From Lentzea alba (GTDB lineage Bacteria > Actinomycetota > Actinomycetes > Mycobacteriales > Pseudonocardiaceae): 64,000 bases of DNA. The stretch lies in assembly GCF_011067745.1 (NCBI RefSeq), contig NZ_JAAMPJ010000011.1, positions 1 through 64,000 on the forward strand. The letters run 5' to 3'. A program made the translations under genes and the position numbers. This document shows positions 44,449-53,300 of this stretch, one piece after another. The notes beneath the pieces were generated by a model. The model had not been told where the DNA came from. It searched no databases and saw only the letters and a program-made list of their open reading frames with translations. Within the stretch, counting starts at the first letter, position 1. Every line of letters starts with the position of its first letter.

Positions 44449-45260
44449 CAGGGCTTGCGACCCACCGCGGCGTAGAGGTTGGCCTTCGTCGGGTCCTCGC
44501 CGACGTCCTCCGGTGACTCGGGCCGCCACTCGGGCGTGAAGACGATGCCGGGTTCCACGATCTCCAAGCCCGCCAGCATGTCCGCCACCTGAGCCTTGGT
44601 GCGCGGTGTGATCGGCTCCGCGGTCTTGGCGAAGATCTCCTTACCGGCCGCCATCGCGGCCGGCATGCTGTCCGCGGTGAAGTGGGACAGCGCCAGGTAC
44701 GAACCGGCCGGGAGCGCGTCGACGTACCGGGCCAGCACACCCCAGGGGTCGTCGGAGTCCGGGATGAACTGCAGCACGCCGACGACCAGCAGCCCGATCG
44801 GCTGCGAGAAGTCCAGCAGCTCCCGCGCCTGCGCGATGACCTTCTCCGGTTCGCGCAGATCGGCGAGCAACGCCGTCACGTTCGGCTCGTCGGCCAGCAT
44901 CAGCTCGGCGTGCGTGATCGCGACGGGTTCGAAGTCGACGTACACGACCTTCGAGTCGGGAGCGACCTCGTGCGCCACCTCGTGCACGTTGCCGACCGTC
45001 GGGATGCCCGAACCGAGGTCCAGGAACTGCCGGATGCCGAGATCGGCCAGTTCCAGGACGGCACGGCGCAGGTACGCGCGGTTGAGCCGCGCCATGCCTC
45101 GCACCGGCAGCACCTTGATCAGCGCTTCCGCCGTCTCGCGGTCCGCTTCGAAGTTGTGTCCGCCGCCGAGCAGGTAGTCGTAGATCCGGGCGGAGCTCGG
45201 GACGTCGACGTTGACACCTTCCGGGACCCAGCTGACGCGATCGACCACAGCAGCACACAC
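44448..45260 (-). CDS. SAM-dependent methyltransferase, DUF574 (Methyltransf_19) family
   Basis: 270 aa. The family's opening VPSSARIYDYLLGGGHNFEADR is present in split form (SSARIYDYLLGGGHNF), and the SAM-binding motif is FLDLGSGIPTVGNVHE. VVYVDFEPVAITHA and LLVVGVLQFIPD follow, all diagnostic of DUF574. These proteins are abundant in actinomycetes; substrates are unknown. GTG 45260 is used; GTG 45248 is possible. It is in one transcript with the GGDEF gene. A 91-base gap separates it from the sigma cassette upstream on the same strand. Confidence 0.9.
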   Translation of the reverse strand: MCAAVVDRVSWVPEGVNVDVPSSARIYDYLLGGGHNFEADRETAEALIKVLPVRGMARLNRAYLRRAVLELADLGIRQFLDLGSGIPTVGNVHEVAHEVAPDSKVVYVDFEPVAITHAELMLADEPNVTALLADLREPEKVIAQARELLDFSQPIGLLVVGVLQFIPDSDDPWGVLARYVDALPAGSYLALSHFTADSMPAAMAAGKEIFAKTAEPITPRTKAQVADMLAGLEIVEPGIVFTPEWRPESPEDVGEDPTKANLYAAVGRKP

Positions 45261-45351
45261 CCTCTCGAAGTGCGAATTCTGAGCGTCGATAACCCTACTG
45301 GCCGCAGGTGTAGGCCGAACGAATGAATTCCACCATCACTCGAATGGTGAG

Positions 45352-45795
45352 TCAGAGGATAAACCAATCGGTGCAACCGTTTGCGAACCGGAACTTCACC
45401 GGTCCGCGCGGCGCACTCCCCATCACGAACATCCCCAGTTCGTCGACCACCGCTGTTTCGTGGTCACCCGAAGGCGTCACCAGCGTGACCGATCCGGACG
45501 CCGGCATCAGCTGCCCGGTGATCCCGGCCGCCGACACCTCCACCTGCAGCGACACGCCGTCCGCGTCGAACACCAGCTGCCGCGCCGTCGAGGTCGACCT
45601 CGCCCTGGCGAACAACGTGTCGTCCAGCACCGAGTCGTACGACGTGATCAGCAACAGCTCCTCGTCGATGTTCCGCCAGGTGAACGCGGCCTTCGCGGCC
45701 TCGACGAACTCCGGCGGTACGTCGTCGGAAGGTGTGCTCAACGCGTCGCGCAAGGCGTCGAGCAGTACTTCGTCACTGTCCCAGTCGTGCCGCAC
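45352..45795 (-). CDS. Uncharacterised 147-aa protein of the sigma/S8/CHAT cassette
   Basis: GTG 45795 is chosen because AGGAGG (45804-45809) is 8 bases upstream; GTG 45804 would leave only one base. It overlaps the sigma-factor gene by 23 bases and is coupled to it. Residues 1-55 look helical and acidic (DALRDALSTPSDDVPPEFVE, then AAFTWRNIDEELLLITSYDS). A glycine/serine-poor middle and a beta-rich C-terminal half follow (RQLVFDADGVSLQVEVSAAG, TLVTPSGDHETAVVDELGMF). No membrane segment or zinc motif of the usual anti-sigma factors is seen. Being encoded directly after the sigma factor, it may bind or regulate it; this is inference. Confidence 0.75.
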   Translation of the reverse strand: MRHDWDSDEVLLDALRDALSTPSDDVPPEFVEAAKAAFTWRNIDEELLLITSYDSVLDDTLFARARSTSTARQLVFDADGVSLQVEVSAAGITGQLMPASGSVTLVTPSGDHETAVVDELGMFVMGSAPRGPVKFRFANGCTDWFIL

Positions 45796-46408
45796 CCAGC
45801 ACACCTCCTCTCGTCTGCTGTGCGAGTCCCTTCTTGGCAGACCCCAGGAAGGTCGAGATCGCAGGAGTTTTGCGCAACTTCTCCAGACAACGGATCCGCG
45901 TCGGGCCGATGCTGCCGACCGGCATCGCGAGCTCTTCGCTCACGACCTGGTAGCTCGGCGGCGGATCGGTCATCAGCTTCGTCAGCAACCGCTTGCACTG
46001 ATCTGTGAGCTCGGCGAACCCGTCCCGCAACGCCTGTCGCCGTTCCACGGCCAGCAGGTCCGACTCCACGTCCGCGTCCATCTGTTCCGACTCCAGTGCG
46101 TCGGACTCGGACAACGGGTCGTAGAGGTGCGTCCGCTGCTGCACGCGCAACACGCGCAGACATTCGTTGCGGGTGGTCGTCATGATCCAGCCGGGCAGTG
46201 CCTCCGGCTCGCGCAGCCGTCCGATCTGCTCCACGAGCCGCAGCCACAGCGTCTGGTTCACGTCGGACGCATCCGCTGGGCGCAGCCGGTGCTTGTAGAT
46301 CACCGACACCACCAGTGGCGTGTAACGGTCCACGATCTCGTTCCACGCCGACTGGTCGCCCTCGGCCGCCGCGCTCACGAGCGCGGCGATCGGGGAGGCA
46401 GAGGTCAC
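45773..46408 (-). CDS. ECF-type RNA polymerase sigma factor
   Basis: 211 aa. Region 2 spans about 8-85 (LVSAAAEGDQSAWNEIVDRY, DASDVNQTLWLRL, LPGWIMTTTRNECLRVLR). A divergent acidic linker (DPLSESDALESEQMDADVES) and region 4 follow (FAELTDQCKRLLTKLM, then VSEELAMPVGSIGPTRIRCLEKL, the helix-turn-helix). No extra C-terminal domain is present. It is the middle gene of a minus-strand operon: S8 peptidase, sigma, small protein, with 54 bases between the first two. Target promoters are unknown. The GTG start at 46408 is used. Confidence 0.92.
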   Translation of the reverse strand: MTSASPIAALVSAAAEGDQSAWNEIVDRYTPLVVSVIYKHRLRPADASDVNQTLWLRLVEQIGRLREPEALPGWIMTTTRNECLRVLRVQQRTHLYDPLSESDALESEQMDADVESDLLAVERRQALRDGFAELTDQCKRLLTKLMTDPPPSYQVVSEELAMPVGSIGPTRIRCLEKLRKTPAISTFLGSAKKGLAQQTRGGVLGAARLGQ

Positions 46409-46462
46409 GTCGACTCCTTGCGGTCACAACTGGCGGAGGCGGAGGTTGCCTCCCAGATACAA

Positions 46463-47662
46463 CTATTTGACAAAAACTCCGTAGCCGGGTGCGAACTCGT
46501 CACCGGTCAACAGTTTGTCACGTGCCTGAGCTGCGGTGATGCCCTCCGAGACCATCGTGGCGGCGATCCGGCCGGTGACCAGGGGAGCGGCGAACGAGGT
46601 GCCGTACCAGTAGGCCCACAGCGCGAACGGCGTCGCGGCGGCCTCCCCCGGCAGGTGCCACTCGCCCTTGAGGTAGGTCGAGGCCCGGTTGCCGATCGCG
46701 CACGCGTCGACCCAGTGGCCCCAGTTCGAGTAGAAGGCGGGCCCGACGGAACCGTCGCGCTTCTGCTCGGCGGCGGCGACGGCGGTGACCCCGCACAGCG
46801 CGGCGGGCCAGCTCGGCCGCTGGGTGCCCTGGTTGCCGGCCGAGGCGACCACGACGATGTCGTCGGGCAGTTCGTCGATCGTGCGCCGCAGCGGTTCGGA
46901 CGCCACGTCGTCCTCGGTGAAGCAGCCCAGCGACAGGTTGAGCACGTTGATCTTCTTCTTGCCCAGCTCGGCGATCTTGCGGCAGAGCCGTTCCTCGTCG
47001 CCGAACCCGTTCTGGTCGAGCGCGACCTCCGGGTCGAACGTGACGCCGGGCGCCGCGTTCTGGATCACGCCCGCGACGAACGTGCCGTGGCCGCCCTGCA
47101 GCGCGAACACGGCGCCGCTGCTGTAGGCGGGATCGACGTCGTCCGCCTCCTTGGTGTAGCGCTCGGCGAACCAGTCGGAGTGGTCGCTGTCGGCGCCGGA
47201 GGAGATGCCGGTGTCGATGATGCCGACCCGGACGTCCCTGAGCCGGTCGTCGGTCTTGGGCGCGGAGATCGGTTCGGCGGGGTAGGGCCGGTCGCCCGGG
47301 TTGCCCATGATGAGGCCGCCGTGGCCGACGATCACGTGATGCGGTTGCACGAGCGGCACCCGCTGATTAGGCCAATTTCGTTGATCTCTCAACAACCGAA
47401 CGATGCGAGGAATGTCCTCGGCGTTGTTCGGCAACGTCAGGCGGACCATTCCGGCGAATCCTTCGCCGGGCCGGGCGACGATGTTGTTTTCGCGCAGCTT
47501 TTCGATCACGCGTTGCTGATCCTCGGCGCTGACGAGCAGCTGGCCGGGTCGATAAAGGAATTCACGCCCGCGTTCGGCGTGGAAGCTGATGTTCTTGTCC
47601 TCGGCGATGAGCTGCAGAAAAGCTCTTTGGTAAAGCTCCGCGCTTTCTGGCGTTTTCGACAC
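46463..47662 (-). CDS. Cytosolic S8 (subtilisin-type) serine peptidase
   Basis: 399 aa with complete triad: Asp150 (VGIIDTGI), His192 (GGHGTFVAG) and Ser356 (YGTSFAAPL), plus oxyanion Asn277 (SAGNQG). No signal peptide is present, so the enzyme is probably cytosolic. Residues 1-110 form an extra N-terminal domain (FLYRPGQLLVSAEDQQRVIE, then GMVRLTLPNNAEDIPRIVRL) that resembles an inhibitor-like propeptide in size and position. TGAGG before GTG 47662 supports the start. It heads the operon with the sigma factor and diverges from the CHAT protease gene across 77 bases. It may process the small protein or other cassette members. Confidence 0.9.
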   Translation of the reverse strand: MSKTPESAELYQRAFLQLIAEDKNISFHAERGREFLYRPGQLLVSAEDQQRVIEKLRENNIVARPGEGFAGMVRLTLPNNAEDIPRIVRLLRDQRNWPNQRVPLVQPHHVIVGHGGLIMGNPGDRPYPAEPISAPKTDDRLRDVRVGIIDTGISSGADSDHSDWFAERYTKEADDVDPAYSSGAVFALQGGHGTFVAGVIQNAAPGVTFDPEVALDQNGFGDEERLCRKIAELGKKKINVLNLSLGCFTEDDVASEPLRRTIDELPDDIVVVASAGNQGTQRPSWPAALCGVTAVAAAEQKRDGSVGPAFYSNWGHWVDACAIGNRASTYLKGEWHLPGEAAATPFALWAYWYGTSFAAPLVTGRIAATMVSEGITAAQARDKLLTGDEFAPGYGVFVK

Positions 47663-47702
47663 CACGGCCTCACTAAAGCAGCGTTGACGGGCACCCCGAC
47701 CG

Positions 47703-47716
47703 AGCTTGATCAAGCT
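47703..47716. promoter_or_regulatory. Perfect 14-bp palindrome in the S8/CHAT divergent promoter
   Basis: AGCTTGATCAAGCT is identical to its reverse complement and lies in the 77-base gap, 40 bases from the S8 start and 23 from the CHAT start. A dimeric regulator bound here could control both genes. No regulator is known; the sigma factor's own promoter motif is not recognisable. Confidence 0.5.
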
Positions 47717-47739
47717 ACCACAGCCGATAAAGTGACGCC

Positions 47740-50328
47740 GTGACCGACTTTTCTGCGGAGGACGCGCTGGAGGCCAGGCAGCGCAACCCGCGCGCGGCCG
47801 TCGAGATGGCCCGCGCTGTCCTCCGCAGGACGGAAGATCGCGCGGAATGGTCGATCGCCGAGCGCGCGATCGGCCTCGCGTTGCGCGAGATGCACGACTT
47901 CCCCGGTGCGGCTCGGCATCTGCGTCGCTCGATCAAGATCGCGGTCGACGCTTCGCTGCCCCGTTTGTCCGCGTTGGCGCAAATGAGCCTGGCCTGGGTG
48001 CTCGTCTACACCGGTAAGCACAAGCAGGCGTTGAAGGCGCTCGACGACGCGATGCCGGAACTCGCCGGCGCCGACGCGGTGGCCGCGTTGATGCAGCGCG
48101 GCGTCGTCTTCCACTACCTGACGCGTCATGACGACGCCGAGCGCGACTACACCGCCGCCATCGCCGGTGCCCGCCGCGTCGGGGACAAGCTCGTGGAGGC
48201 ACGGGCGTTGAACAACCGGGGCCTCGTGCGCGCGTACGTGGGCAACATGCGTGAGGCGTCGGCGGACTTCGCGCTCGCCGCCACGTTGCTGGGGGAGCTC
48301 GGCCAGGAGCTCGGCGTCGCGGACGTGCACTGGAACGCGGGCATCATGGCGACCCGCTCCGGTGACGTCCCGGCCGCGCTGATGTTGTTCGACAAGGCGG
48401 AGGAGGTGCACCGGCGGCTCGACGTGATGCGTCCCGTGCTGCTGGTGAACCGCCTGGAGCTGCTCGTCTCGGTGCCGCTGCTGGACGAGGCCCGCGCGGC
48501 GGCCGACCGGGCGATCGTCGAGCTGAAGGCGTTGAAGAACCCTTTGGGCGTCTCGGAGGCGCTGTACTTCCGCGCCCGGATCGCCCTGCTGGACGACGAT
48601 CCCTCCGCGGCGCATTCGTTCGCCGCCGAGGCGCGCCGCCGGTTCCGCCGCGAGCAACGTCTGCTGTGGGCGGCCGGTGCGCGGTACCTGGAGTTGCACG
48701 CGGCGGTGTTGCGCGGCGACCGTTCGAGGCCGTTGCGGCTGGCGTTGTCCCGGGTCGCGGCCGAGCTGGACGCGATGGACTGGCGGCTGCCCGCCCTGGA
48801 AGCGCGCATCGACGCCGGTCTGGTCGCCGCGGACCTCGGACATCGGGCGCGTGCCGTCGCGGAGTTGTCCGTCGCCGCCGCCGCGCGGTTGCGGGGTCCG
48901 GCGGGGCTGCGGGTGCGCGGCTGGTACGCGGAGGCGTTGCGGCGCAAGCTCTCCGGTGACGTTCGCGGGACTTCTTCCGCGCTGCGTCGCGGCATCGGCC
49001 TGCTGGACGAGTACCGGGTGTCGTTGGGCGCGGCCGAGCTGCGGGCGTCGACAGGTGTGCAGGGTCAGGCTTTGGCCCTGGAGGGCCTGCGGCTGGCGGT
49101 CGCCTCGGGGAACGCGGCGCGCGTGTTGTCGTGGACCGAGAGCTGGCGCGCCGGTGCGTTGCGGATGAAGTCCGTGTCGCCGCCGGACGATCCTCGGCTG
49201 GAGGACGCGCTGGCGTCGCTGCGGGCGGTGGCGGCTGACGTGGAGTCGGCGCTGCTGGCCGGGAAGCCTGCCGGTGCGTTGCGGATGAAACTGGTCCGCG
49301 CCGAGCAACGCGTCCGCGACCTGACCCGGCAGACGTCCGGTGAGGTGGCGGTGTTCAAGCCGCCGTCGGTCGCGGCTCTGGGTTCCGCCCTGGGGTCGTG
49401 GGCTCTGATCGAGTTCGTCGAGTACGACGGCGTGCTGATGGCGGTCGTGCTGGCCGGTGGCCGGGCCTCGCTGCATTCCTTGGGTGCCGTGGAGGGCGTG
49501 GTTCGCGAGATCCGGTTGCTCCGCTTCGCCCTGCACCGCCTGGTGACTCTGCCGCCACAACTGCCGAACCTGGCCGTGGCCCGGTCTTCGGCTGCGCACG
49601 CCGCTTCGCTGCTGGCACAACGGTTGTTGGCGCCGTTGGCGTCCCGGACCGACGGCCGACCGCTGGTCGTGGTGCCGACGGGTGCTCTGAACAGCCTGCC
49701 GTGGGCGGTGCTGAACCGCCAGGTGACCGTCGCCCCGTCCGCCTCGGTCTGGCTGCGCGCTTGTTCCGTGGCTGACGCTTCCGGCGAGGCCGTGCTGGCC
49801 GCTGGACCACGCATGGCTGCCGCTCCCACCGAGATCAAGGCCATCAGCGCGCACGTGCCGGGCCGCGTTCTCGTCGGTTCCGAGGCGACGGTCAGCGCCG
49901 TTGCGTCCGCAATGGACGGTGCGGCGCTGGCACACATCGCCGCGCACGGGTCGTTCCGCGTCGACAACCCGTTGTTCTCGGCTCTGGAACTGGCTGACGG
50001 GCCGTTGACGGTCTACGACATCGAGCGGCTGCGGCAGCCTCCTACGCGGGTGGTGCTGTCGGCTTGTGACACCGGGCAGTCCGCGGTTCGTCCGGGCGAC
50101 GAGTTGATGGGGTTCACGGCAGCTTTGCTGGGGCTGGGCACCCGTACGTTGATCGCGCCGGTGGTGCCGGTGCCGACGGATGGCACGGCACCGGTGATGG
50201 TGGAGCTGCACCAGAAGCTGGCGGCGGGGATGGCGCCGGCCGAAGCGCTGGCGGCGGTGCAACGGGCTGCCGCCGATGACGCTTCTTATGCCGCGGCCGT
50301 CGGGTTCGTCTGCTTCGGCGCCGGGTGA
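47740..50328 (+). CDS. TPR-CHAT domain cysteine protease
   Basis: 862 aa. Residues about 1-450 are TPR-like helical repeats (for example AEWSIAERAIGLALREM, then ALAQMSLAWVLVYTGKHKQA, EARALNNRGLVRAYVGNMRE). The C-terminal CHAT (caspase-like) domain spans about 560-862, with catalytic His736 in LAHIAAHGSF and Cys776 in VVLSACDTGQS, both intact. TPR-CHAT proteins are activated by partners that bind the TPR. Type III-E CRISPR Csx29 is one such protein that cleaves a regulator of a sigma factor. GTG 47740 is the start. The gene is divergent from the S8-sigma operon and its stop touches the stop of the convergent NACHT gene. Confidence 0.9.
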   Translation: MTDFSAEDALEARQRNPRAAVEMARAVLRRTEDRAEWSIAERAIGLALREMHDFPGAARHLRRSIKIAVDASLPRLSALAQMSLAWVLVYTGKHKQALKALDDAMPELAGADAVAALMQRGVVFHYLTRHDDAERDYTAAIAGARRVGDKLVEARALNNRGLVRAYVGNMREASADFALAATLLGELGQELGVADVHWNAGIMATRSGDVPAALMLFDKAEEVHRRLDVMRPVLLVNRLELLVSVPLLDEARAAADRAIVELKALKNPLGVSEALYFRARIALLDDDPSAAHSFAAEARRRFRREQRLLWAAGARYLELHAAVLRGDRSRPLRLALSRVAAELDAMDWRLPALEARIDAGLVAADLGHRARAVAELSVAAAARLRGPAGLRVRGWYAEALRRKLSGDVRGTSSALRRGIGLLDEYRVSLGAAELRASTGVQGQALALEGLRLAVASGNAARVLSWTESWRAGALRMKSVSPPDDPRLEDALASLRAVAADVESALLAGKPAGALRMKLVRAEQRVRDLTRQTSGEVAVFKPPSVAALGSALGSWALIEFVEYDGVLMAVVLAGGRASLHSLGAVEGVVREIRLLRFALHRLVTLPPQLPNLAVARSSAAHAASLLAQRLLAPLASRTDGRPLVVVPTGALNSLPWAVLNRQVTVAPSASVWLRACSVADASGEAVLAAGPRMAAAPTEIKAISAHVPGRVLVGSEATVSAVASAMDGAALAHIAAHGSFRVDNPLFSALELADGPLTVYDIERLRQPPTRVVLSACDTGQSAVRPGDELMGFTAALLGLGTRTLIAPVVPVPTDGTAPVMVELHQKLAAGMAPAEALAAVQRAAADDASYAAAVGFVCFGAG

Positions 50329-53300
50329 TCATCCCGCCTCGATCGCGACGAGCCAGGCTTCCAGCGCTTTGAGGTTGGCCCTGGCGGTGACGGTGAGCCG
50401 GTCCTCCGCGAGGCCCGTCCTCACGGCAGTGATCGCGTGACCCCCGTGCAAGCACCGAACGAGCTTGGACGCGGCCTCGATGCCCTGTGCGGTCATGTCA
50501 CCGTGCCGGCGCACGACATCCATCCACAGGTCGGTCGCCTGCCGCAGCAGGCCTTGCTCGGCCAGCTGTTGTGCCACGGCCAGTCGTCGCCACACACTGA
50601 CGTTCGCCGCCAGGACCTGTTTCGCGATGAACGCCCCGACCTCGACGCCGCCCACCTTGAGCAAGGTCTCAGCGCACTCCTCCACGAAGAGGCTGCCGAA
50701 TGACCTCAGGAACGCCCGCCTCGCGACTTCGATCGCTTCGTCGGTGCGCCCGATGCGGTGCAGGACCGGCACGAGCGCCCGTGCGGCGGCGGTGTCGCAC
50801 TGGTCCACGTGTTCGAGCACGACCTCCAACAGACGCTCCGCCACCTCAGGGACCTCCTTGGAGACCAGGTGCCCGAGACACGTCGCCAGCACCTCCACGT
50901 CCACCGGTGTGCCGAGCATGCGTTCGACCAGGTCGACGGCCCGGTCGCGGTGCATCAGCGGTGCCGCCTCGGCCCAGTGCGAGGGCGGCCCGGCCACGGC
51001 CGCGGTGTACACCTCTTCACTGAACTCGCCGAGACTCAGCGCCTGGCGAGCCGTGCGGGCGAACTCCCACTTGTCGCCTGTCCTTCGCGCCAGCGCGAGC
51101 CGGACGAGGTGATCGACGTCAACGCCCACCTCCGCCAGCTCTGCGGCGATCATGACGATGTCGTCGGAATCCAGCGTGGCGCGCTTCTCCACCAGTTCGG
51201 TCACCAGCACCGGATCCGCGGCCGCGAGCGCTTGGCACGCTTCGACGAAGTCGCGGTCGTCGACCGCGGGGTTCGTCGCGACGCGCCGGGTGAGCTTGAC
51301 GGCGAGCTCGGGGTCGGCGACCTGCAGTGCCACGCCGGTCGTCAGCACCTGCTTCAGGGAGCCGGATTTCGCGCGTTCGGCCACGGTGAGCACGGCGGCG
51401 TCCCCACCGGAGGCGATCAGCGCCTCGACCGCCTTGGCGAAGTCGTCGAGATCCGCGTCCGGCAGGGCCAGCACCCGTTCGGCAGCCCACACGGCCTCCT
51501 CCACACAGCCCGCGCGGACCGCCTGCTCGGCGAGCACGCCCCAGCCGGGTGGTTCCTCGTCCGGATTGCCGTGCGGTTGCGGCACGTGCGGGCTGTTCGG
51601 CGAGATCGTGGTGTCGGCCCGCAGCCGCGCGACCAGCCCGCGCAGCAGGCGTGCGGCCGGTTCCTGGCGTTCCAGTTCCGTCAGCAGAATCTGCACTGCG
51701 GCCATCACGATCACGTAGCTCTCGTGTTCGGCCCGGAGCAGGATGTTCTCCGCCAGTTCCGTGCCGGTCGGCAGGATTTCCGAGAGCCCGTTGACGATGG
51801 CGCGCAGTGCCAGCGGGTCGTGGAGATCGGCGAACTCCTGCAACCAGTGCGCGGACTCGTCCGGGAAGCCGAGGTGTCCGAGGGCGATCGCGCAGCAGAT
51901 CCGCGTCGCTGGTGGCAGTTGGGGCTTGTCTCGCAACGTGTGCAGCGACTTGGTCAGCTGGCCGGTGGGCTCTCCGGCGAGGCCCGCCAGTACCCGGCCG
52001 ATCTCACGCGCCGGCTCCCAGGGAGCGTCGTAGCTGCCAATGCTCAGCACGAGTGACACCAACCGGTTCACCACGTGCTTGGCCAGCTCTTCGTCCAGCG
52101 CGACCTCTTCGGCGAGCAGCTTGCCCGCCAGCAGGACGTGGTCGGGGCCGCCACTGGTCAGCCTGCGGAACACGAGGTTGAGGTCGTTGCCGGGTTCCCG
52201 CCCCCACAACGCGAACGTGAACAGCACCGAGGTCTCGCGAGCGGGCTGCATCCCCTGATCCACCCAGTCGTCGAGGTCGGGGAAGTCCGCGGGGATCTGG
52301 GCGGCCCGGTGGCGTGCCGCCAGGAACTCGGCGAACGAGTGGTGCAGGAACCGCAGCCCTTCGTCGAACTGCACGAACAAGCCGGTGCCCGCCAGGACCG
52401 TCAGCACGTCGCCGCGCCGGCACTCCGACCACTCCACCGCGATGTCCAGCAGCGGGCGTTCGGACTCCAGGCGTTGGTGCGCCATGTGTTCGATCAGGGA
52501 GCGGCGGTTGGCGTGCAGGTTCTCAACCTGCTTCAGACGGGTCGGGTTGTGGTGCAGCGAGTGGCGGAGGTCCGCGAGGGTGTCGCGGCCGCTGGCGGTG
52601 TCCTCCAGCAGGTAGCTCATGAACCGCTCGTACAGGTCGACCCGGTTGTGCGGCAGCTTGCGCTGGGGTTCGAGGGTGTTCGCGATGGCCGCGATCGTGG
52701 CGAGCAACGGGTTGCTGACCAGCTCCCGCAGCCGTCCGTCGTGGACCTGCCGCACGAACTCCTCGGTGCGGGCGATGGCGCGGGTCGGGTCCTGGGCGCG
52801 GAACCAGCCCGCCGCGAACGCCTGGAGCTCGACCGGCCCGAACGGCTGGATCGTGTAGAGCTCTACCTGCGGCCCGTGCACCTTGCGCAGCTCGTCCGGC
52901 GGCAGCGGTCGCGTGGTGATCACCAGCCGGTGGTCGCTGCCACGCCGGATGCGGGACGCGATCGCGTCGATCACGCGTTCCCGGCGTTCGGGTTCGGCGA
53001 TCTCGTCGAGACCGTCGACGAACACCAGCCACCTGGCGCCGAGCGCGCGTTTCGCGAACACCTCCGGCTTCAGCGGGGCGTTCAACCTGCGGTCGCGCAC
53101 GGCGTTGGCGAGAAGTTCGCTCCACGACAGCTCTTCCGCCAGCGCCTTGGCGGGGATGCGCAGCGGCAGCACGGGTTCCGGCAGCGGTGGGTTGCTGCTC
53201 GGGTCGAGCCACTCGCTCGCGAGGAGCCGCACGTACATCTGGCCGAGCGTCGACTTGCCGGCACCCGGATCGCCGGTGATCAGCAGGTGCTTGCCGGTGG

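Noticed and set aside
45352-50328. Type III-E CRISPR (Craspase) locus, because of TPR-CHAT and sigma factor.
   Set aside because: No gRAMP/Cas7-11, Cas1/2 or repeat array is present; only the protease-sigma logic is similar.
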